Of a DNA stretch of 64,000 bases, positions 26,375 through 35,846 are shown piece after piece. The position numbers and the translations under genes were made by a program. Below the pieces are notes generated by a model. The model saw nothing but the letters and a program-made list of their open reading frames with translations, was not told where the DNA came from and ran no database searches. The DNA is taken from NCBI RefSeq assembly GCF_014171475.1, contig NZ_CP048817.1, forward strand, positions 1,860,001 through 1,924,000, given 5' to 3'. Every line of letters starts with the position of its first letter. Position 1 is the first letter of the stretch. Origin of the DNA: Sphingomonas sp. So64.6b. GTDB taxonomy: Bacteria; Pseudomonadota; Alphaproteobacteria; Sphingomonadales; Sphingomonadaceae.

Positions 26375-27962
26375 CGGTATCCGCGTCGACGACAAGCGGC
26401 GCTTCGACGTCAGCCATGTCACGCCGCGAGACGCGGACCGCTTCCTCCGGCGTGGTCAGACCGTCGCGCACAAGCTGCCGCGCGGCCGAACCGAGATTGG
26501 GCGAATTGACAAAGGCATGGCGCGCAATGATCGCTTCGTCGCCGCCATCATTGATCAGGCGGCGGATTGTCTCGTCGATGCGGATCGCTTCGAACACGCC
26601 GATCCGGCCTTTGAAGCCGGTATTATTGCACTCCTCGCAGCCGACCGGTTCATAGACAATCGCACCGGGATCGAAGCCCAGCAGCGCCGAGACCGACCCT
26701 TGCGCCTGCACCGGCCTGCGGCAATTCTGGCACAGCCGCCGTACCAGCCGCTGCGCGATGACGGCGCGCAAGGTCGAGGCAAGCAGGAACGGCTCGATCT
26801 TCATGTCGCGCATCCGCGTGATCGCGCCGACCGCGTCGTTGGTATGGACAGTCGAAAGCACGAGATGCCCGGTCAGCGATGCCTGGACCGCGATTTCCGC
26901 GGTTTCCCTGTCGCGGATTTCGCCGACCATCACGACATCGGGATCCTGGCGCAGGATCGCGCGCAGACCGGCGGCGAAGGTCAGCCCGACCTTGGGATTG
27001 ACCTGAGTCTGGCCGATACCGTCCATGGCATATTCGACCGGGTCCTCGACCGTCAGGATGTTGCGGCTGCCGTCGTTGAGCAGGCGAAGTGCGGCATAAA
27101 GCGTCGTCGTCTTGCCCGAACCGGTCGGGCCGGTGACCAGGATGATGCCGTTGGGCTCCGAGATCGCGCCTTTCAGCATGGTGTTGATCGCCGCGGTCAT
27201 GCCGAGCACGTCGAGCGTGATCCCGGCATTTTCCTTGTCCAGGATACGCAGCACGACACGCTCGCCGGCACGGCTCGGCAGGGTCGAGACGCGCACGTCG
27301 AGCAGCTTGCCGCCCAGCGTCAGGCCGATCCGTCCGTCCTGCGGCACGCGCCGTTCGGCGATGTCGAGCCGCGCCATGACCTTGACGCGGCTGACGATGA
27401 CCGGGGCGACATGCGGCGGCATGCGCAATGTCTCGCGCAGCACGCCGTCAATGCGCATGCGCACGACCAGGCCGGTCTCATATGGCTCGATATGGATGTC
27501 CGACACGCCGTTGCGCGCGGCGTCGGCGATGATGCCGTTAATCAGGCGAATCGCGGGTGCATCGTCTGCGGTGTCGAGCAGATCGTCGGCGGTCGGTAAA
27601 TCGCCGGCCAGCATGTCGAGTTCGTCGCCCAGCCCGAGCGTGCCCGCAGCGACGGCCGCCGCCTGGCCGTCCATTGCATAAGCATCGGACAGCCGGCGGT
27701 CGAAATCCTCAGGGGAAACGAACCCGACATCGAATGGCCGGGCGAGATGGCGGCGCAGTTCGAGTAACACGCGCGGATCGGATCCTTCACGCATCGCGAT
27801 CGCCAGATGATCGCCATCGGACGGTTCAAGCACCACGCCGAAGCGGCGGGCAAAGGCATAGGGAATGCCGATCATCGCCGAGGGTGGAACGAAAGGTTCC
27901 GGCAATGCCGCCGGTGTTTCGTCCGCCTGATCGAGTTCATCGCCTCGAGCGATGTGCATCAT
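26367..27962 (-). CDS. gspE: type II secretion system ATPase E
   Basis: Cytosolic hexameric secretion ATPase, 531 residues. Walker A GPTGSGKTT lies at residues 278-286, the Asp box LTVEDPVEYAMDGIGQTQVN follows, then Walker B (ILRQDPDVVMVGEIRD) and the His box (LTGHLVLSTVHTND). A tetracysteine zinc site is formed by CQNC and CEEC near residues 440-475. The N-terminal domain that binds GspL is present. It overlaps gspD and gspF. Confidence 0.96.
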   Translation of the reverse strand: MMHIARGDELDQADETPAALPEPFVPPSAMIGIPYAFARRFGVVLEPSDGDHLAIAMREGSDPRVLLELRRHLARPFDVGFVSPEDFDRRLSDAYAMDGQAAAVAAGTLGLGDELDMLAGDLPTADDLLDTADDAPAIRLINGIIADAARNGVSDIHIEPYETGLVVRMRIDGVLRETLRMPPHVAPVIVSRVKVMARLDIAERRVPQDGRIGLTLGGKLLDVRVSTLPSRAGERVVLRILDKENAGITLDVLGMTAAINTMLKGAISEPNGIILVTGPTGSGKTTTLYAALRLLNDGSRNILTVEDPVEYAMDGIGQTQVNPKVGLTFAAGLRAILRQDPDVVMVGEIRDRETAEIAVQASLTGHLVLSTVHTNDAVGAITRMRDMKIEPFLLASTLRAVIAQRLVRRLCQNCRRPVQAQGSVSALLGFDPGAIVYEPVGCEECNNTGFKGRIGVFEAIRIDETIRRLINDGGDEAIIARHAFVNSPNLGSAARQLVRDGLTTPEEAVRVSRRDMADVEAPLVVDADTDA

Positions 27963-30169
27963 CGATCTCCCTGTGGCTTCAGCACCTTGGTCGAATTGCG
28001 CATCACCGGTACGCCGATCCGCGGATCCTCGATATTGCCCGGCACCGGCGCCGATGGGATCGGCGGCGCCGCGCCCATATAGTCGCGCACCAGCTGATCG
28101 ATGCTTGGCTCCTGATTGGGCGATTGCCCCGCCTGTTGCAGGCGGAGATAGCCGTAGCGCTGTTCGGTCACGCGACGTGTGTCCTCGGGCGTGCGCAAAA
28201 TGGTCGGGCGGATGAAGATCATCAGATTGGTCTTGGTGCGCTGCTTGGCCTTGGACCGGAACAGCGCGCCGATCGCCGGCAAATCGCCGAGCAACGGCAC
28301 CTTCTCGATCGTGCGGCGCTCATCGTCGCTGAGCAGGCCGCCAATGATCGCGATCTGGCCGTCATCGACGGTCAGGGTGGTTTCGACCTCGCGCTTGTTG
28401 AGGATCAGGTCGCTATTGTCGCTCGACACCGGACCAGCGATCGAACTGACCTGCTGATGCAAGAACAGCTTGATCGCGCCGCTCGAATTGACCTGCGGGC
28501 GGACCTCGAGCTGGATGCCGACATTCTCGCGCTGCACGGTGCGAAAGGCATTGTCGAAATTGGTCGATAGCGCCTGACCGGTAGTGATCGGGATCTCCTG
28601 GCCGACCAGAATGCGTGCCGCCTGATTGTCCAGCGTGGTCAGCGACGGCGCCTGGAGCAGGTTGGACGTGGTGTCGGATTTGACCGCATTGATGATCGTG
28701 CCGAAAATCGCGTCCTTGCCGAGGTTGAAGGCACCGCCGCCAAAACCGCCGCTGGCGCCAAGGATCGAGCTGAGCGCCGATTGCGCGAGCGAATCGCTGA
28801 CCGTGCTGTTGGTCGATGTCGTGACGGTGGTACCGTTGATCGTGGTCGTCGTGGTGTTGAGCTGACGCGCGCCGACCGCGCCGGCGATGGTCAGCAGGCT
28901 CGGCGCGGAATTGCTGTAGCTGGTGGCGAAGGTCGGAACACCGCTACCGGGCAGGCCGGCGAGCAGGAACTGCACGCCGAGTTTGCTCGCGGTCGCGTCG
29001 GACACTTCGGCGACGATCGCCTCGACCAGCACCTGTTCACGCCTTGTATCGAGTTGCCGCACGACTTCGTTGAGCTGGCGCTGCACTTCGGCCGGCGCGG
29101 CGATGACGATCGCATTGGCACCGGCGAAGCGCGTGATGACCGATGCGGTGCGGCCGCCCTCGGCAACGATCGCGGCTTGCCCGGTACCACCGCTCGCCGT
29201 CGGTACGGCCTGTTGTGGGGGCTGCGCGGTACTGCTGCTCTGACTATTCTGGCTGTTCGCTGCCGTGCCGCCGAAATTGGAGCGCGACAAGGTGTTGGTG
29301 CCGCTGGACGAAGGCTGGGTCGGCGTTTGCCCGACAAGCTGCTGCAGCACCGGCAAAAGCTGTTCGGCATCGGCATTTTCGAGGAACACGACGCGGATCT
29401 CGGTGCCGTTCTTGGCACGACGGTCGAGATCCTCGGCGACCGCCGCGAGCCGCGATACGGTCGCTGCGTCGCCGCGCAGGGCAATCGAATTGGAACTGGT
29501 GATCGCAACCACGGTCGCGCTGGGGCCAGGCGCGGATCCCTGGCCGCCCTGCCCGCCCCCGCCGATCAACGACTGGAGCGCGCTGGCGATCTCTCGCGCG
29601 CCGGCATTCTTGAGCGCGACGACGCGGGTTGCGGCGTTGTCGGTATCGACCTGGCGCAGCACTTCACGCACGCGGCGGACATTGTCGGCGAAATCGACCA
29701 CCACGATCGAATTGCCGCCACGATTGGCGGTGACCGAGCCTTGCGGGCTGACCAGCGGCCGCACTGTCTCAACCGCGGAGGCGGAATCGATCGAGCGCAA
29801 CCGGATCACCTCGGTTACGAAGCTGTTGCGTGAGGCGCCGCGCGCGCCGACCCGGCTTGGCTGCGACGCGGCATTGTCGGTCGGCTGGACGCGGAAGGCG
29901 CCGTTCGAGGTCGGCACCGCGACCAGGCCGTTGGCGCGCAAGGTCGACAGGAAGACCTCGAAATATTCCGAGCGGCTGAGCGGCCGGTCGGTCACCACCG
30001 TCACCTTGCCCTGCACCCGGCTGTCGATGATGAAAGTCCGTCCGGTCACCTTGGCCGCATCGGCGATAAAGGCGCGGATATCGGCGTCGCGGACGTTCAG
30101 CGTCGTCTGCGCAAGGATCGGCCCGGCGAGGACGCAGGCGAGAACGGGTGCAAGGATCTGTTTTTTCAT
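27959..30169 (-). CDS. gspD: type II secretion system secretin D
   Basis: Outer-membrane secretin of 736 residues. A signal peptide (MKKQILAPVLACVLAGPILA) is followed by N0 (LNVRDADIRAFIADAAKVTG), three N-type repeats with VVALKNAGAREIASALQSLI, and a Ser/Gln-rich disordered loop near residues 290-325. The secretin core carries IVAEVSD, VPLLGDLPAIGALF and LMIFIRPTILR. A short C-terminal segment follows that could bind a pilotin, none of which is recognised nearby. It overlaps gspC and gspE by 4 bases. Confidence 0.96.
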   Translation of the reverse strand: MKKQILAPVLACVLAGPILAQTTLNVRDADIRAFIADAAKVTGRTFIIDSRVQGKVTVVTDRPLSRSEYFEVFLSTLRANGLVAVPTSNGAFRVQPTDNAASQPSRVGARGASRNSFVTEVIRLRSIDSASAVETVRPLVSPQGSVTANRGGNSIVVVDFADNVRRVREVLRQVDTDNAATRVVALKNAGAREIASALQSLIGGGGQGGQGSAPGPSATVVAITSSNSIALRGDAATVSRLAAVAEDLDRRAKNGTEIRVVFLENADAEQLLPVLQQLVGQTPTQPSSSGTNTLSRSNFGGTAANSQNSQSSSTAQPPQQAVPTASGGTGQAAIVAEGGRTASVITRFAGANAIVIAAPAEVQRQLNEVVRQLDTRREQVLVEAIVAEVSDATASKLGVQFLLAGLPGSGVPTFATSYSNSAPSLLTIAGAVGARQLNTTTTTINGTTVTTSTNSTVSDSLAQSALSSILGASGGFGGGAFNLGKDAIFGTIINAVKSDTTSNLLQAPSLTTLDNQAARILVGQEIPITTGQALSTNFDNAFRTVQRENVGIQLEVRPQVNSSGAIKLFLHQQVSSIAGPVSSDNSDLILNKREVETTLTVDDGQIAIIGGLLSDDERRTIEKVPLLGDLPAIGALFRSKAKQRTKTNLMIFIRPTILRTPEDTRRVTEQRYGYLRLQQAGQSPNQEPSIDQLVRDYMGAAPPIPSAPVPGNIEDPRIGVPVMRNSTKVLKPQGDR

Positions 30170-31002
30170 TGGCCCGCTATCGTGATGACGAGTGGAATAA
30201 TGGTGTTGCCGCGTTCGACGGTCAGCGACAAATTGCCGCCGCCCGCCAATTGTCCGGCGACGCGTTCGATGTCCCCCTGCCCGGTCACGGCACGGCCACC
30301 GATCGCGGTGACGATATCGCCATCGCGCAAATTAGCGGCGCGGAATGCAGCGCCCGAGCCCTGTGAGCGGACAACCAGGCCGGTGACCCGCCCGGAATCG
30401 ACGCGCGGGATGAACCCGATGTCCGACTGGACCTGTGCCAGGGTCGTGCCGCGTGGCGCGGTGCCGCCCGGTGGTGGTGGCGGTGCGCCACCCGGCGTGC
30501 TTGCCGGCGCGACGGTCTGCACCGCGTTCGATTGATCGAGGAACAGGTCCTCCACCGCGCCGCCACGGTCGATCGTGACATGGTCGAACGCGACCGACTT
30601 CAATTTGACGCCGGGGATGATTTCCGCGCCGACCGCAACGCTTTGCTGGATGCCGTCCGGCCCGGCGATGATCGCGGAGCCGCCACCGGCGGCTTCATCG
30701 ATGCGCGTGCCGAACAGAGTGATCTGCAACGAGGTGACGGTCGCTGGCTTGCCGTCGCCCCCGGCGCTGAGGCGGAAGAACGGATCGAACCCGTGCAGGA
30801 TAGCGGCGGGTGAGCCGGATACGCCAGGTTCGGCCGGCCGCCAATTGCCAAGCGGGCCAACGGGCGTGACGATCACCCAGAGCAATCGCGCGCATTGCAC
30901 CGCCAGCACCGCGAGCAACAGGAGCTCGAGTGCCGAATAGATATTGGTGCGCGGGAGCCGCCGAAGGATACGGCGCGCGCGGGCGTCGAGTTCGAGGCGC
31001 AT
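30166..31002 (-). CDS. gspC: type II secretion system protein C
   Basis: Bitopic inner-membrane protein of 278 residues connecting the platform to GspD. One helix (YSALELLLLAVLAVQCARLLWVI in part) lies near residues 22-45, followed by the homology region (ITLFGTRIDEAAGG), a proline-rich linker and a C-terminal PDZ domain (LRDGDIVTAIGGRAVTGQGD). ATG 31002 is chosen over upstream codons because GGGGGA precedes it. First gene of the gsp operon, divergent from the hydroxylase gene; the promoter should lie in 31003-31144. Confidence 0.92.
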   Translation of the reverse strand: MRLELDARARRILRRLPRTNIYSALELLLLAVLAVQCARLLWVIVTPVGPLGNWRPAEPGVSGSPAAILHGFDPFFRLSAGGDGKPATVTSLQITLFGTRIDEAAGGGSAIIAGPDGIQQSVAVGAEIIPGVKLKSVAFDHVTIDRGGAVEDLFLDQSNAVQTVAPASTPGGAPPPPPGGTAPRGTTLAQVQSDIGFIPRVDSGRVTGLVVRSQGSGAAFRAANLRDGDIVTAIGGRAVTGQGDIERVAGQLAGGGNLSLTVERGNTIIPLVITIAGQ

Positions 31003-31144
31003 TGAGAGAATCCCCCGGGGTCGCGCAGGTGCTAAGCGGCCATTGTTACAGTCACACGGCACAAGTGTGAACCTTTTGCGAAAACCTGGCTAACCGGATG
31101 CCCGGGCTGGCGAATTCCTGCACCTTTTGGCAAAGCGTCGAGCC

Positions 31145-31819
31145 ATGCAGATGCCTGACCCTTTCACCCCGATATACGGATCCGGCCACCCTTCAGATGC
31201 AATGGTCGCGCATCTCGCCGCGCAGCCCGGCGTACAGCGTGTGCCGAGCCCCAAACTGACACTGTTCCTGCGCAAGGCCTTTCTGTCGCCCGACCTGTGT
31301 GCGGCGTTGATCGAGCGGATCGAAGCGCAACGTCGCCCCTCGACCATTTCCGATTCGAACGGCGATTCGGGCTTCCGCACCAGCGAAACCTGCGACCTCG
31401 ATCGCGACGATCCGGCGGTCGCGACGGTCGATGCGCTGATCATGCGCTTCACCGGGCTGGACCCGGCGCATGGCGAACCGATGCAGGGACAGCGCTATGC
31501 GGTCGGTCAGGAGTTCAAGGCACATACGGACTATTTCGAACCAGCCGGCCTCGACTATTCCAAATATTGCAGCGTGGCGGGACAGCGCACCTGGACCGTG
31601 ATGATCTATCTCAACCAGACCGAGGCGGGCGGCGCGACGCGTTTCAAGACGATCGACAAGATCGTCCAGCCCGAAATCGGCAAATTGCTCGCCTGGAACA
31701 ATCTGCGGCCCGACGGCACGCCCAATCCGGCGACGATCCATCAGGGCATGAAGGTGCGCTCGGGCGTGAAATATGTCGTGACGAAATGGTTCAGGGAGCG
31801 GCCCTGGGGCTCGGCGTGA
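31145..31819 (+). CDS. prolyl 4-hydroxylase-like 2-oxoglutarate/Fe(II) dioxygenase
   Basis: P4H-type oxygenase of 224 residues. The metal-binding facial triad is complete: HTD at residues 127-129 and the distal His199 in ATIHQG. Lys209 in SGVKYVVTKWFRERPW takes the 2-oxoglutarate-binding position. YAVGQEFKAHTDYFEP and RTWTVMIYLNQTEAGGATRF are standard family segments. There is no signal peptide, so it acts in the cytosol; the substrate is unknown. ATG 31145 is chosen, but TTG 31127 or ATG 31151 are possible. The stop overlaps the next gene's GTG (GTGA), showing translational coupling. Confidence 0.9.
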   Translation: MQMPDPFTPIYGSGHPSDAMVAHLAAQPGVQRVPSPKLTLFLRKAFLSPDLCAALIERIEAQRRPSTISDSNGDSGFRTSETCDLDRDDPAVATVDALIMRFTGLDPAHGEPMQGQRYAVGQEFKAHTDYFEPAGLDYSKYCSVAGQRTWTVMIYLNQTEAGGATRFKTIDKIVQPEIGKLLAWNNLRPDGTPNPATIHQGMKVRSGVKYVVTKWFRERPWGSA

Positions 31820-32925
31820 CTACGCCATCATCATTCCGGACAAAACGCACAGACGGCTCGGCCGTACTGATCGGCGCTCTACTTCCGCTAACCAGGCCGG
31901 GCTGGGTCGAGGCAGGTCGACACTTGCTCGCCGGACTCGAACAGGCGGTTCGCGACGTCAACGACGCCGGCGGGATCGCTGAACGACCACTCGAACTGGT
32001 GGTGCGAGACACCGCGGCTGACCCACAAAAAGCGGTCGCGGCCGTCGATGAACTGGATAGCCTGGGCGTGGCCGCAATAGCGGGGGAATATCACAGCGTC
32101 GTCGCCCGCACCGCCGCCGCCCGGGCCAACGCACTCGGCCTGCCATTCCTTTGCTCTTCAGCCGTGATCGACGCACTCACCGAACAGCCGACAAAATGGG
32201 TCGCTCGGCTCGCCCCGGCACAGTCTCATGGCTGGCGGATCTTCGCTGATTTCCTCCTCGGCGCGGGCCACCGTCGGATCGCTATAGCTGCCGAACCGAG
32301 CGTCTATTGGGCAGCAGGCTCGCGCATTTTAAAGGAGTATCTCGCACCGCGCGGATGCACCATTGCCGAAATCGATATGCGTTCGCTCGCCCCGGCGGCG
32401 GTGTGCGATCACCTTGCCGACAGTCGCGCGACAGCCCTGCTTCTGCTGGTCGGCCATCCGGAGCCGGCGGTGCCGATCGTCAAGTCCGTCCGCCGCGACG
32501 AGCGCCTCGCCGGAGTGCTGATCGGCGCGCCGGCCGGGCAGCCGGAATTCGCCGAATGGGCGGCGTTGCTGGGTGAGGACGGCACCGCGATTCCTTTCCT
32601 GCGCTACTTGCCGGAGCGCCTCAGCCCATATGGTGTAAAAGTCGAGACGGCTTTGCGCGAGCGGCTGGGCGAAGCGCCCTCCTTCGTCGCGTTGGAGGGT
32701 TATGATTCGATGATCGTCCTCGCCGATATGTTGCGTTCTCAAGGCGTGAACCGGACGCGCATTGCCGAGGGTTGGGCGGGCGTCGCGATCGAAGGCACTC
32801 GCGGACCGATCCGGTTTTCCCGCACGCCGGGCAGCGGCATTTGGCAATGGACCTGGCCACCTGTCCAGGTGGTAGACCGGGATCCAGCGGAGCCCGGCCG
32901 CTTCAGGATTCTTCACGCTGGCTGA
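31816..32925 (+). CDS. periplasmic-binding-protein-like ligand sensor without signal peptide
   Basis: Type I periplasmic binding fold of the leucine/amide-binding (Peripla_BP_6) kind, 369 residues. Family patterns: IGALLPLTRPGWVEAGRHLL, VRDVNDAGGIAERPLELVVRD, LPFLCSSAVIDALTEQP, and FVALEGYDSMIVLADML near the C-terminus. The natural start is GTG 31816, coupled to the hydroxylase stop. No signal peptide or lipobox follows, and there are no ABC permease or ATPase genes nearby. A cytosolic sensor or regulator, comparable to AmiC in the amidase system, is more likely than a transport component. This is an inference. Confidence 0.75.
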   Translation: MTTPSSFRTKRTDGSAVLIGALLPLTRPGWVEAGRHLLAGLEQAVRDVNDAGGIAERPLELVVRDTAADPQKAVAAVDELDSLGVAAIAGEYHSVVARTAAARANALGLPFLCSSAVIDALTEQPTKWVARLAPAQSHGWRIFADFLLGAGHRRIAIAAEPSVYWAAGSRILKEYLAPRGCTIAEIDMRSLAPAAVCDHLADSRATALLLLVGHPEPAVPIVKSVRRDERLAGVLIGAPAGQPEFAEWAALLGEDGTAIPFLRYLPERLSPYGVKVETALRERLGEAPSFVALEGYDSMIVLADMLRSQGVNRTRIAEGWAGVAIEGTRGPIRFSRTPGSGIWQWTWPPVQVVDRDPAEPGRFRILHAG

Positions 32926-33003
32926 GAGAGTTTCGCATTCCCCCGTCATGGGCGAAATCAATACTCGTGCGGCCGCAGCGATGTCGCTGATCCGAAGATC
33001 GAG

Positions 33004-33035
33004 GCCGTCATCTCCGCCTAAGCGGCGATGACGGC
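33004..33035. terminator. hairpin between convergent genes
   Basis: GCCGTCATC (33004-33012) pairs perfectly with GATGACGGC (33027-33035). An inner CCGC/GCGG stem surrounds a CTAA loop. It sits between the binding-protein gene (plus) and the TonB receptor gene (minus), and GTTATT follows on the plus strand. A terminator for the plus-strand genes is likely. Confidence 0.5.
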
Positions 33036-33061
33036 GTTATTCGCTCAGCGGTGATGTCACG

Positions 33062-35776
33062 CTAGAAGTTGAAGCCGATCCCGAGCGAGAATTTCGCCCC
33101 GACATCATAGCGGTTGTAGAAGATCTTGTTGTCGCCGAGCTGCTGATATTCCTGATATTTGGTCGCCAGGATGTTGCGCGCGGTGAACTTCACCTCAGTG
33201 TCGAGACCGAACAGCTTGACGCCCTGACGTGCGACGAAGTCGAGCTCGATACCGGGCTTTTCGTAGATGTCGGGCTGGGCCGATGGGCCACGACTGGTGA
33301 CGCGCTTGCTGGCGTAATTCACCAGGAATGTGAATTGCGACAACTTGTCGGTATCCTCGATACCGATCTGCAGATTGGCGAGATGGTCCGACTGCCCGGT
33401 CAGCGGCTGGCCGTCGAGAAACAGGTTCGCCGCGCCTTGTGGCACACCGTTGATGATCGCCAGATCGTCCGCACCGACTTTGATCTTGGATTTGGTGTAG
33501 GTGTAGTTGGCGACCAGCAACAAGCGGCGGCTGGAGAAGAATTTGCTGCCCTTGAACATGTCGGCGAGGTTGAAATATTTCTGCGCCTCGAACTCGGCAC
33601 CGTACAAGGTCGCCTCGGGCGCGTTGGCGAAACTGGTGTTGACCGACCCGTCCGAGTTGAAGGACGAGAAGGTTTCGATCGGACGGTCGATCTTCTTGTA
33701 GAAGGCGCCGAGCGTCACGCGCTGATCACGCGCGAAAAACCATTCATAGCGTGCTTCGGCGTTGGTCAGCTTCGAATCGACCAGTGACGGGTTGCCGCGG
33801 AACTGGCGGTTCGAATCAGTGTCGAGATAGATTTGCGACACGAGTTCGCGGAACTGTGGGCGCGCGATCGTCTTCGATCCGCTGACGCGAACCTGCATAT
33901 CGTCGGCCACTTCCCAGGTCAGCGTCGCCGCGGGCAGCCAATAATCATTGTTTAGATTGGTCGAGACGATCGAGCTGGCGCCATTGCCGAACAAATCGAT
34001 CGGCACGACCGTCTGCTTGGCGGTTTCGTAGCGCACACCCAGATCGACCTTCACGCCGGGGATGATCTCCGCCTTGAGCTGGCCGTAGCCGGCATGAGTG
34101 CGCAGCTTGGCCTCGAACGCCGCCGTACCGGCCGAGCCGGACGTTTCGAGCAGCACGATATCATAGGTCTGGATCGTATAGTCCGAGAGCAGGTAATCGG
34201 GACGCAGCTGCCGCACGCTGATCGGCAGGTTGCTGCCGCGATAGGTGAAGTCGCGCCGGGTCGAGGTGCGATCGGTATCGGTGAAGGCGTAACCAACCGT
34301 GCCGGTGATGCCCGTCGCGAGCTGATAACTGAGATCGGCGCCGGCCGAATAGAGATCCTCGTTCAGGTCACTGAACGATACCGTGGCGACACCCTCGAGA
34401 TTATTGCCGCCAAGGTCGTTGACGAACTTGTTGCCGGTCGGGTCCGAGGCCTGATTGGTGCGGACATAGGTGAAGCTGCGCTCATAGGGCGCCTCGCGCT
34501 TGGTGTTGGCATAGCCACCGCGCAGATCGAGGCTCAACTTGTCGAATTTGAATTCTCCGGTCAGCTGGGTGTCGATCAGCTGGCGTTCGTACCACGCCGT
34601 GTCCTGGACCATCAGGTCGCGATCGGCCGAGATGAAACGGTTGCCGACCGCCAGCCGCGCCTGTTTCAACGTGTCGCGGATGTAAAGGTTGGTCCAGCGG
34701 ATCTTGTTGTCGCCGAATTCGAGACCCGCACCGATCAGCCCGCTCGCCACGACGCGATTGTCGGTGATCACGCGGTTGAAATTGTTATCGGCGATCGACA
34801 GGTCGGGCGCGCCGGCGGTCTGCTGCAACGACTGCCGTGTGCGCCAGGTGTTGCTCAGACTGGCCGTCGCGATCAGGCCAAGCTCCGCGCCGCCAAGGTC
34901 GATCGACCCGCCGCCGGTAACCTCGCCGGAGAAATTGACCGGCATATTGTCGTTGCGCTGGAGCACGGTGGTGCGCGCGTTGGACAGGCTGGAGGCGAGC
35001 AGGCCAAGCTCTTCCGTGGTGTAATCGGCACCGACGGTGATCAGATTGCCGCTCGACAACGCATCCTGAAACAGCGGCGACAAGGTGCGCGTACCGTTAT
35101 CGAAACCGGTCCAGTCGGTCTTGCTGCCGGCATAGGTATAGCCGAGTTGGCCGGTGGTGACGGTATCGCCGCTAACCGAGCCGCCGACCGACAGGAATGC
35201 CTCGCGCGGGATCGCCTTGGTCGTCAGGTTGATCACGCCGCCGCCGAATTCGCCGGGGAAGTTCGCCGAATAGCTTTTCTGCACGAACGACGATGCGATC
35301 ACGCTGGTCGGGAAGATATCGAGCGGTACGACGCGCTTAAGCGGTTCCGGGCTGGGCAATGGCGAGCCGTTGAGCAAGGCGAGCGAATAACGGTCACCAA
35401 GGCCGCGGACATAGACATAGCCGTTACCGACCACGCTCAGGCCCGTAACGCGTTGCAACGCGCCAGCGATATCACCCTCGCCCGTGCGCGCGATATCGGC
35501 GCTCGACAGGACCGAGACGACCTGCGGCGTGGTGCGGATAATGTTGCGCGCGCGCGTGCTGGTCACGACGATATCGGGGCCGGGGTCGCCGCCGCCGGGG
35601 ATCGAGACCTCGATCGGCTCCTCTTGTGGTGCCGGCTGAGTTGCGGTGGCGGGGTCCGCGGCGGGCGTCGCGCTTTGCGTCGGTCCGGTCGGGTCGGCGG
35701 TCTGCGCAAAGGCGGCAGGCGACACGAGCGCGGTGGAAACGAGGAGCAAGCTCGCCAGACTGAGCGGCTTCGACAT
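33062..35776 (-). CDS. TonB-dependent outer-membrane receptor
   Basis: Outer-membrane TonB-dependent receptor of 904 residues. The signal peptide (MSKPLSLASLLLVSTALVSPAAFAQ) is followed by a Pro/Ala/Thr-rich linker, a TonB-box-like DIVVTSTRAR near residue 70, and a plug domain (VVSVLSSADIARTGEGDI; VYVRGLGDRYSLALLNGSPL; FGGGVINLTTK). The large beta-barrel ends in Phe (SLGIGFNF), the usual C-terminal signature. The start ATG 35776 has GGGGGATAATTC before it. It lies 70 bases after a secreted lipoprotein gene, with a strong hairpin between them. The substrate is unknown. Confidence 0.93.
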   Translation of the reverse strand: MSKPLSLASLLLVSTALVSPAAFAQTADPTGPTQSATPAADPATATQPAPQEEPIEVSIPGGGDPGPDIVVTSTRARNIIRTTPQVVSVLSSADIARTGEGDIAGALQRVTGLSVVGNGYVYVRGLGDRYSLALLNGSPLPSPEPLKRVVPLDIFPTSVIASSFVQKSYSANFPGEFGGGVINLTTKAIPREAFLSVGGSVSGDTVTTGQLGYTYAGSKTDWTGFDNGTRTLSPLFQDALSSGNLITVGADYTTEELGLLASSLSNARTTVLQRNDNMPVNFSGEVTGGGSIDLGGAELGLIATASLSNTWRTRQSLQQTAGAPDLSIADNNFNRVITDNRVVASGLIGAGLEFGDNKIRWTNLYIRDTLKQARLAVGNRFISADRDLMVQDTAWYERQLIDTQLTGEFKFDKLSLDLRGGYANTKREAPYERSFTYVRTNQASDPTGNKFVNDLGGNNLEGVATVSFSDLNEDLYSAGADLSYQLATGITGTVGYAFTDTDRTSTRRDFTYRGSNLPISVRQLRPDYLLSDYTIQTYDIVLLETSGSAGTAAFEAKLRTHAGYGQLKAEIIPGVKVDLGVRYETAKQTVVPIDLFGNGASSIVSTNLNNDYWLPAATLTWEVADDMQVRVSGSKTIARPQFRELVSQIYLDTDSNRQFRGNPSLVDSKLTNAEARYEWFFARDQRVTLGAFYKKIDRPIETFSSFNSDGSVNTSFANAPEATLYGAEFEAQKYFNLADMFKGSKFFSSRRLLLVANYTYTKSKIKVGADDLAIINGVPQGAANLFLDGQPLTGQSDHLANLQIGIEDTDKLSQFTFLVNYASKRVTSRGPSAQPDIYEKPGIELDFVARQGVKLFGLDTEVKFTARNILATKYQEYQQLGDNKIFYNRYDVGAKFSLGIGFNF

Positions 35777-35810
35777 GAATTATCCCCCGGGGTAATTTTC
35801 TTGAAAATAC

Positions 35811-35836
35811 GGGGCGGCGCCACCTGGCGCCGCCCC
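35811..35836 (-). terminator. perfect 11-bp hairpin between lipoprotein and receptor genes
   Basis: GGGGCGGCGCC (35811-35821), loop ACCT, GGCGCCGCCCC (35826-35836). On the minus strand, the direction of both genes, it is followed by GTATTTTC. This resembles an intrinsic terminator or attenuator that would make the lipoprotein transcript more abundant than the receptor transcript. Confidence 0.65.
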
Positions 35837-35846
35837 GCTTGGCCGA

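Noticed and set aside
31297..31815. Upstream extension of the binding-protein frame by 173 codons
   Set aside because: That part lies wholly inside the hydroxylase gene in another frame; GTG 31816 with the GTGA overlap is the natural start.
31816..32925. Annotation as an ABC transporter substrate-binding protein
   Set aside because: No signal peptide or lipobox and no permease or ATPase gene nearby; only the fold supports it, so a sensor role is preferred.
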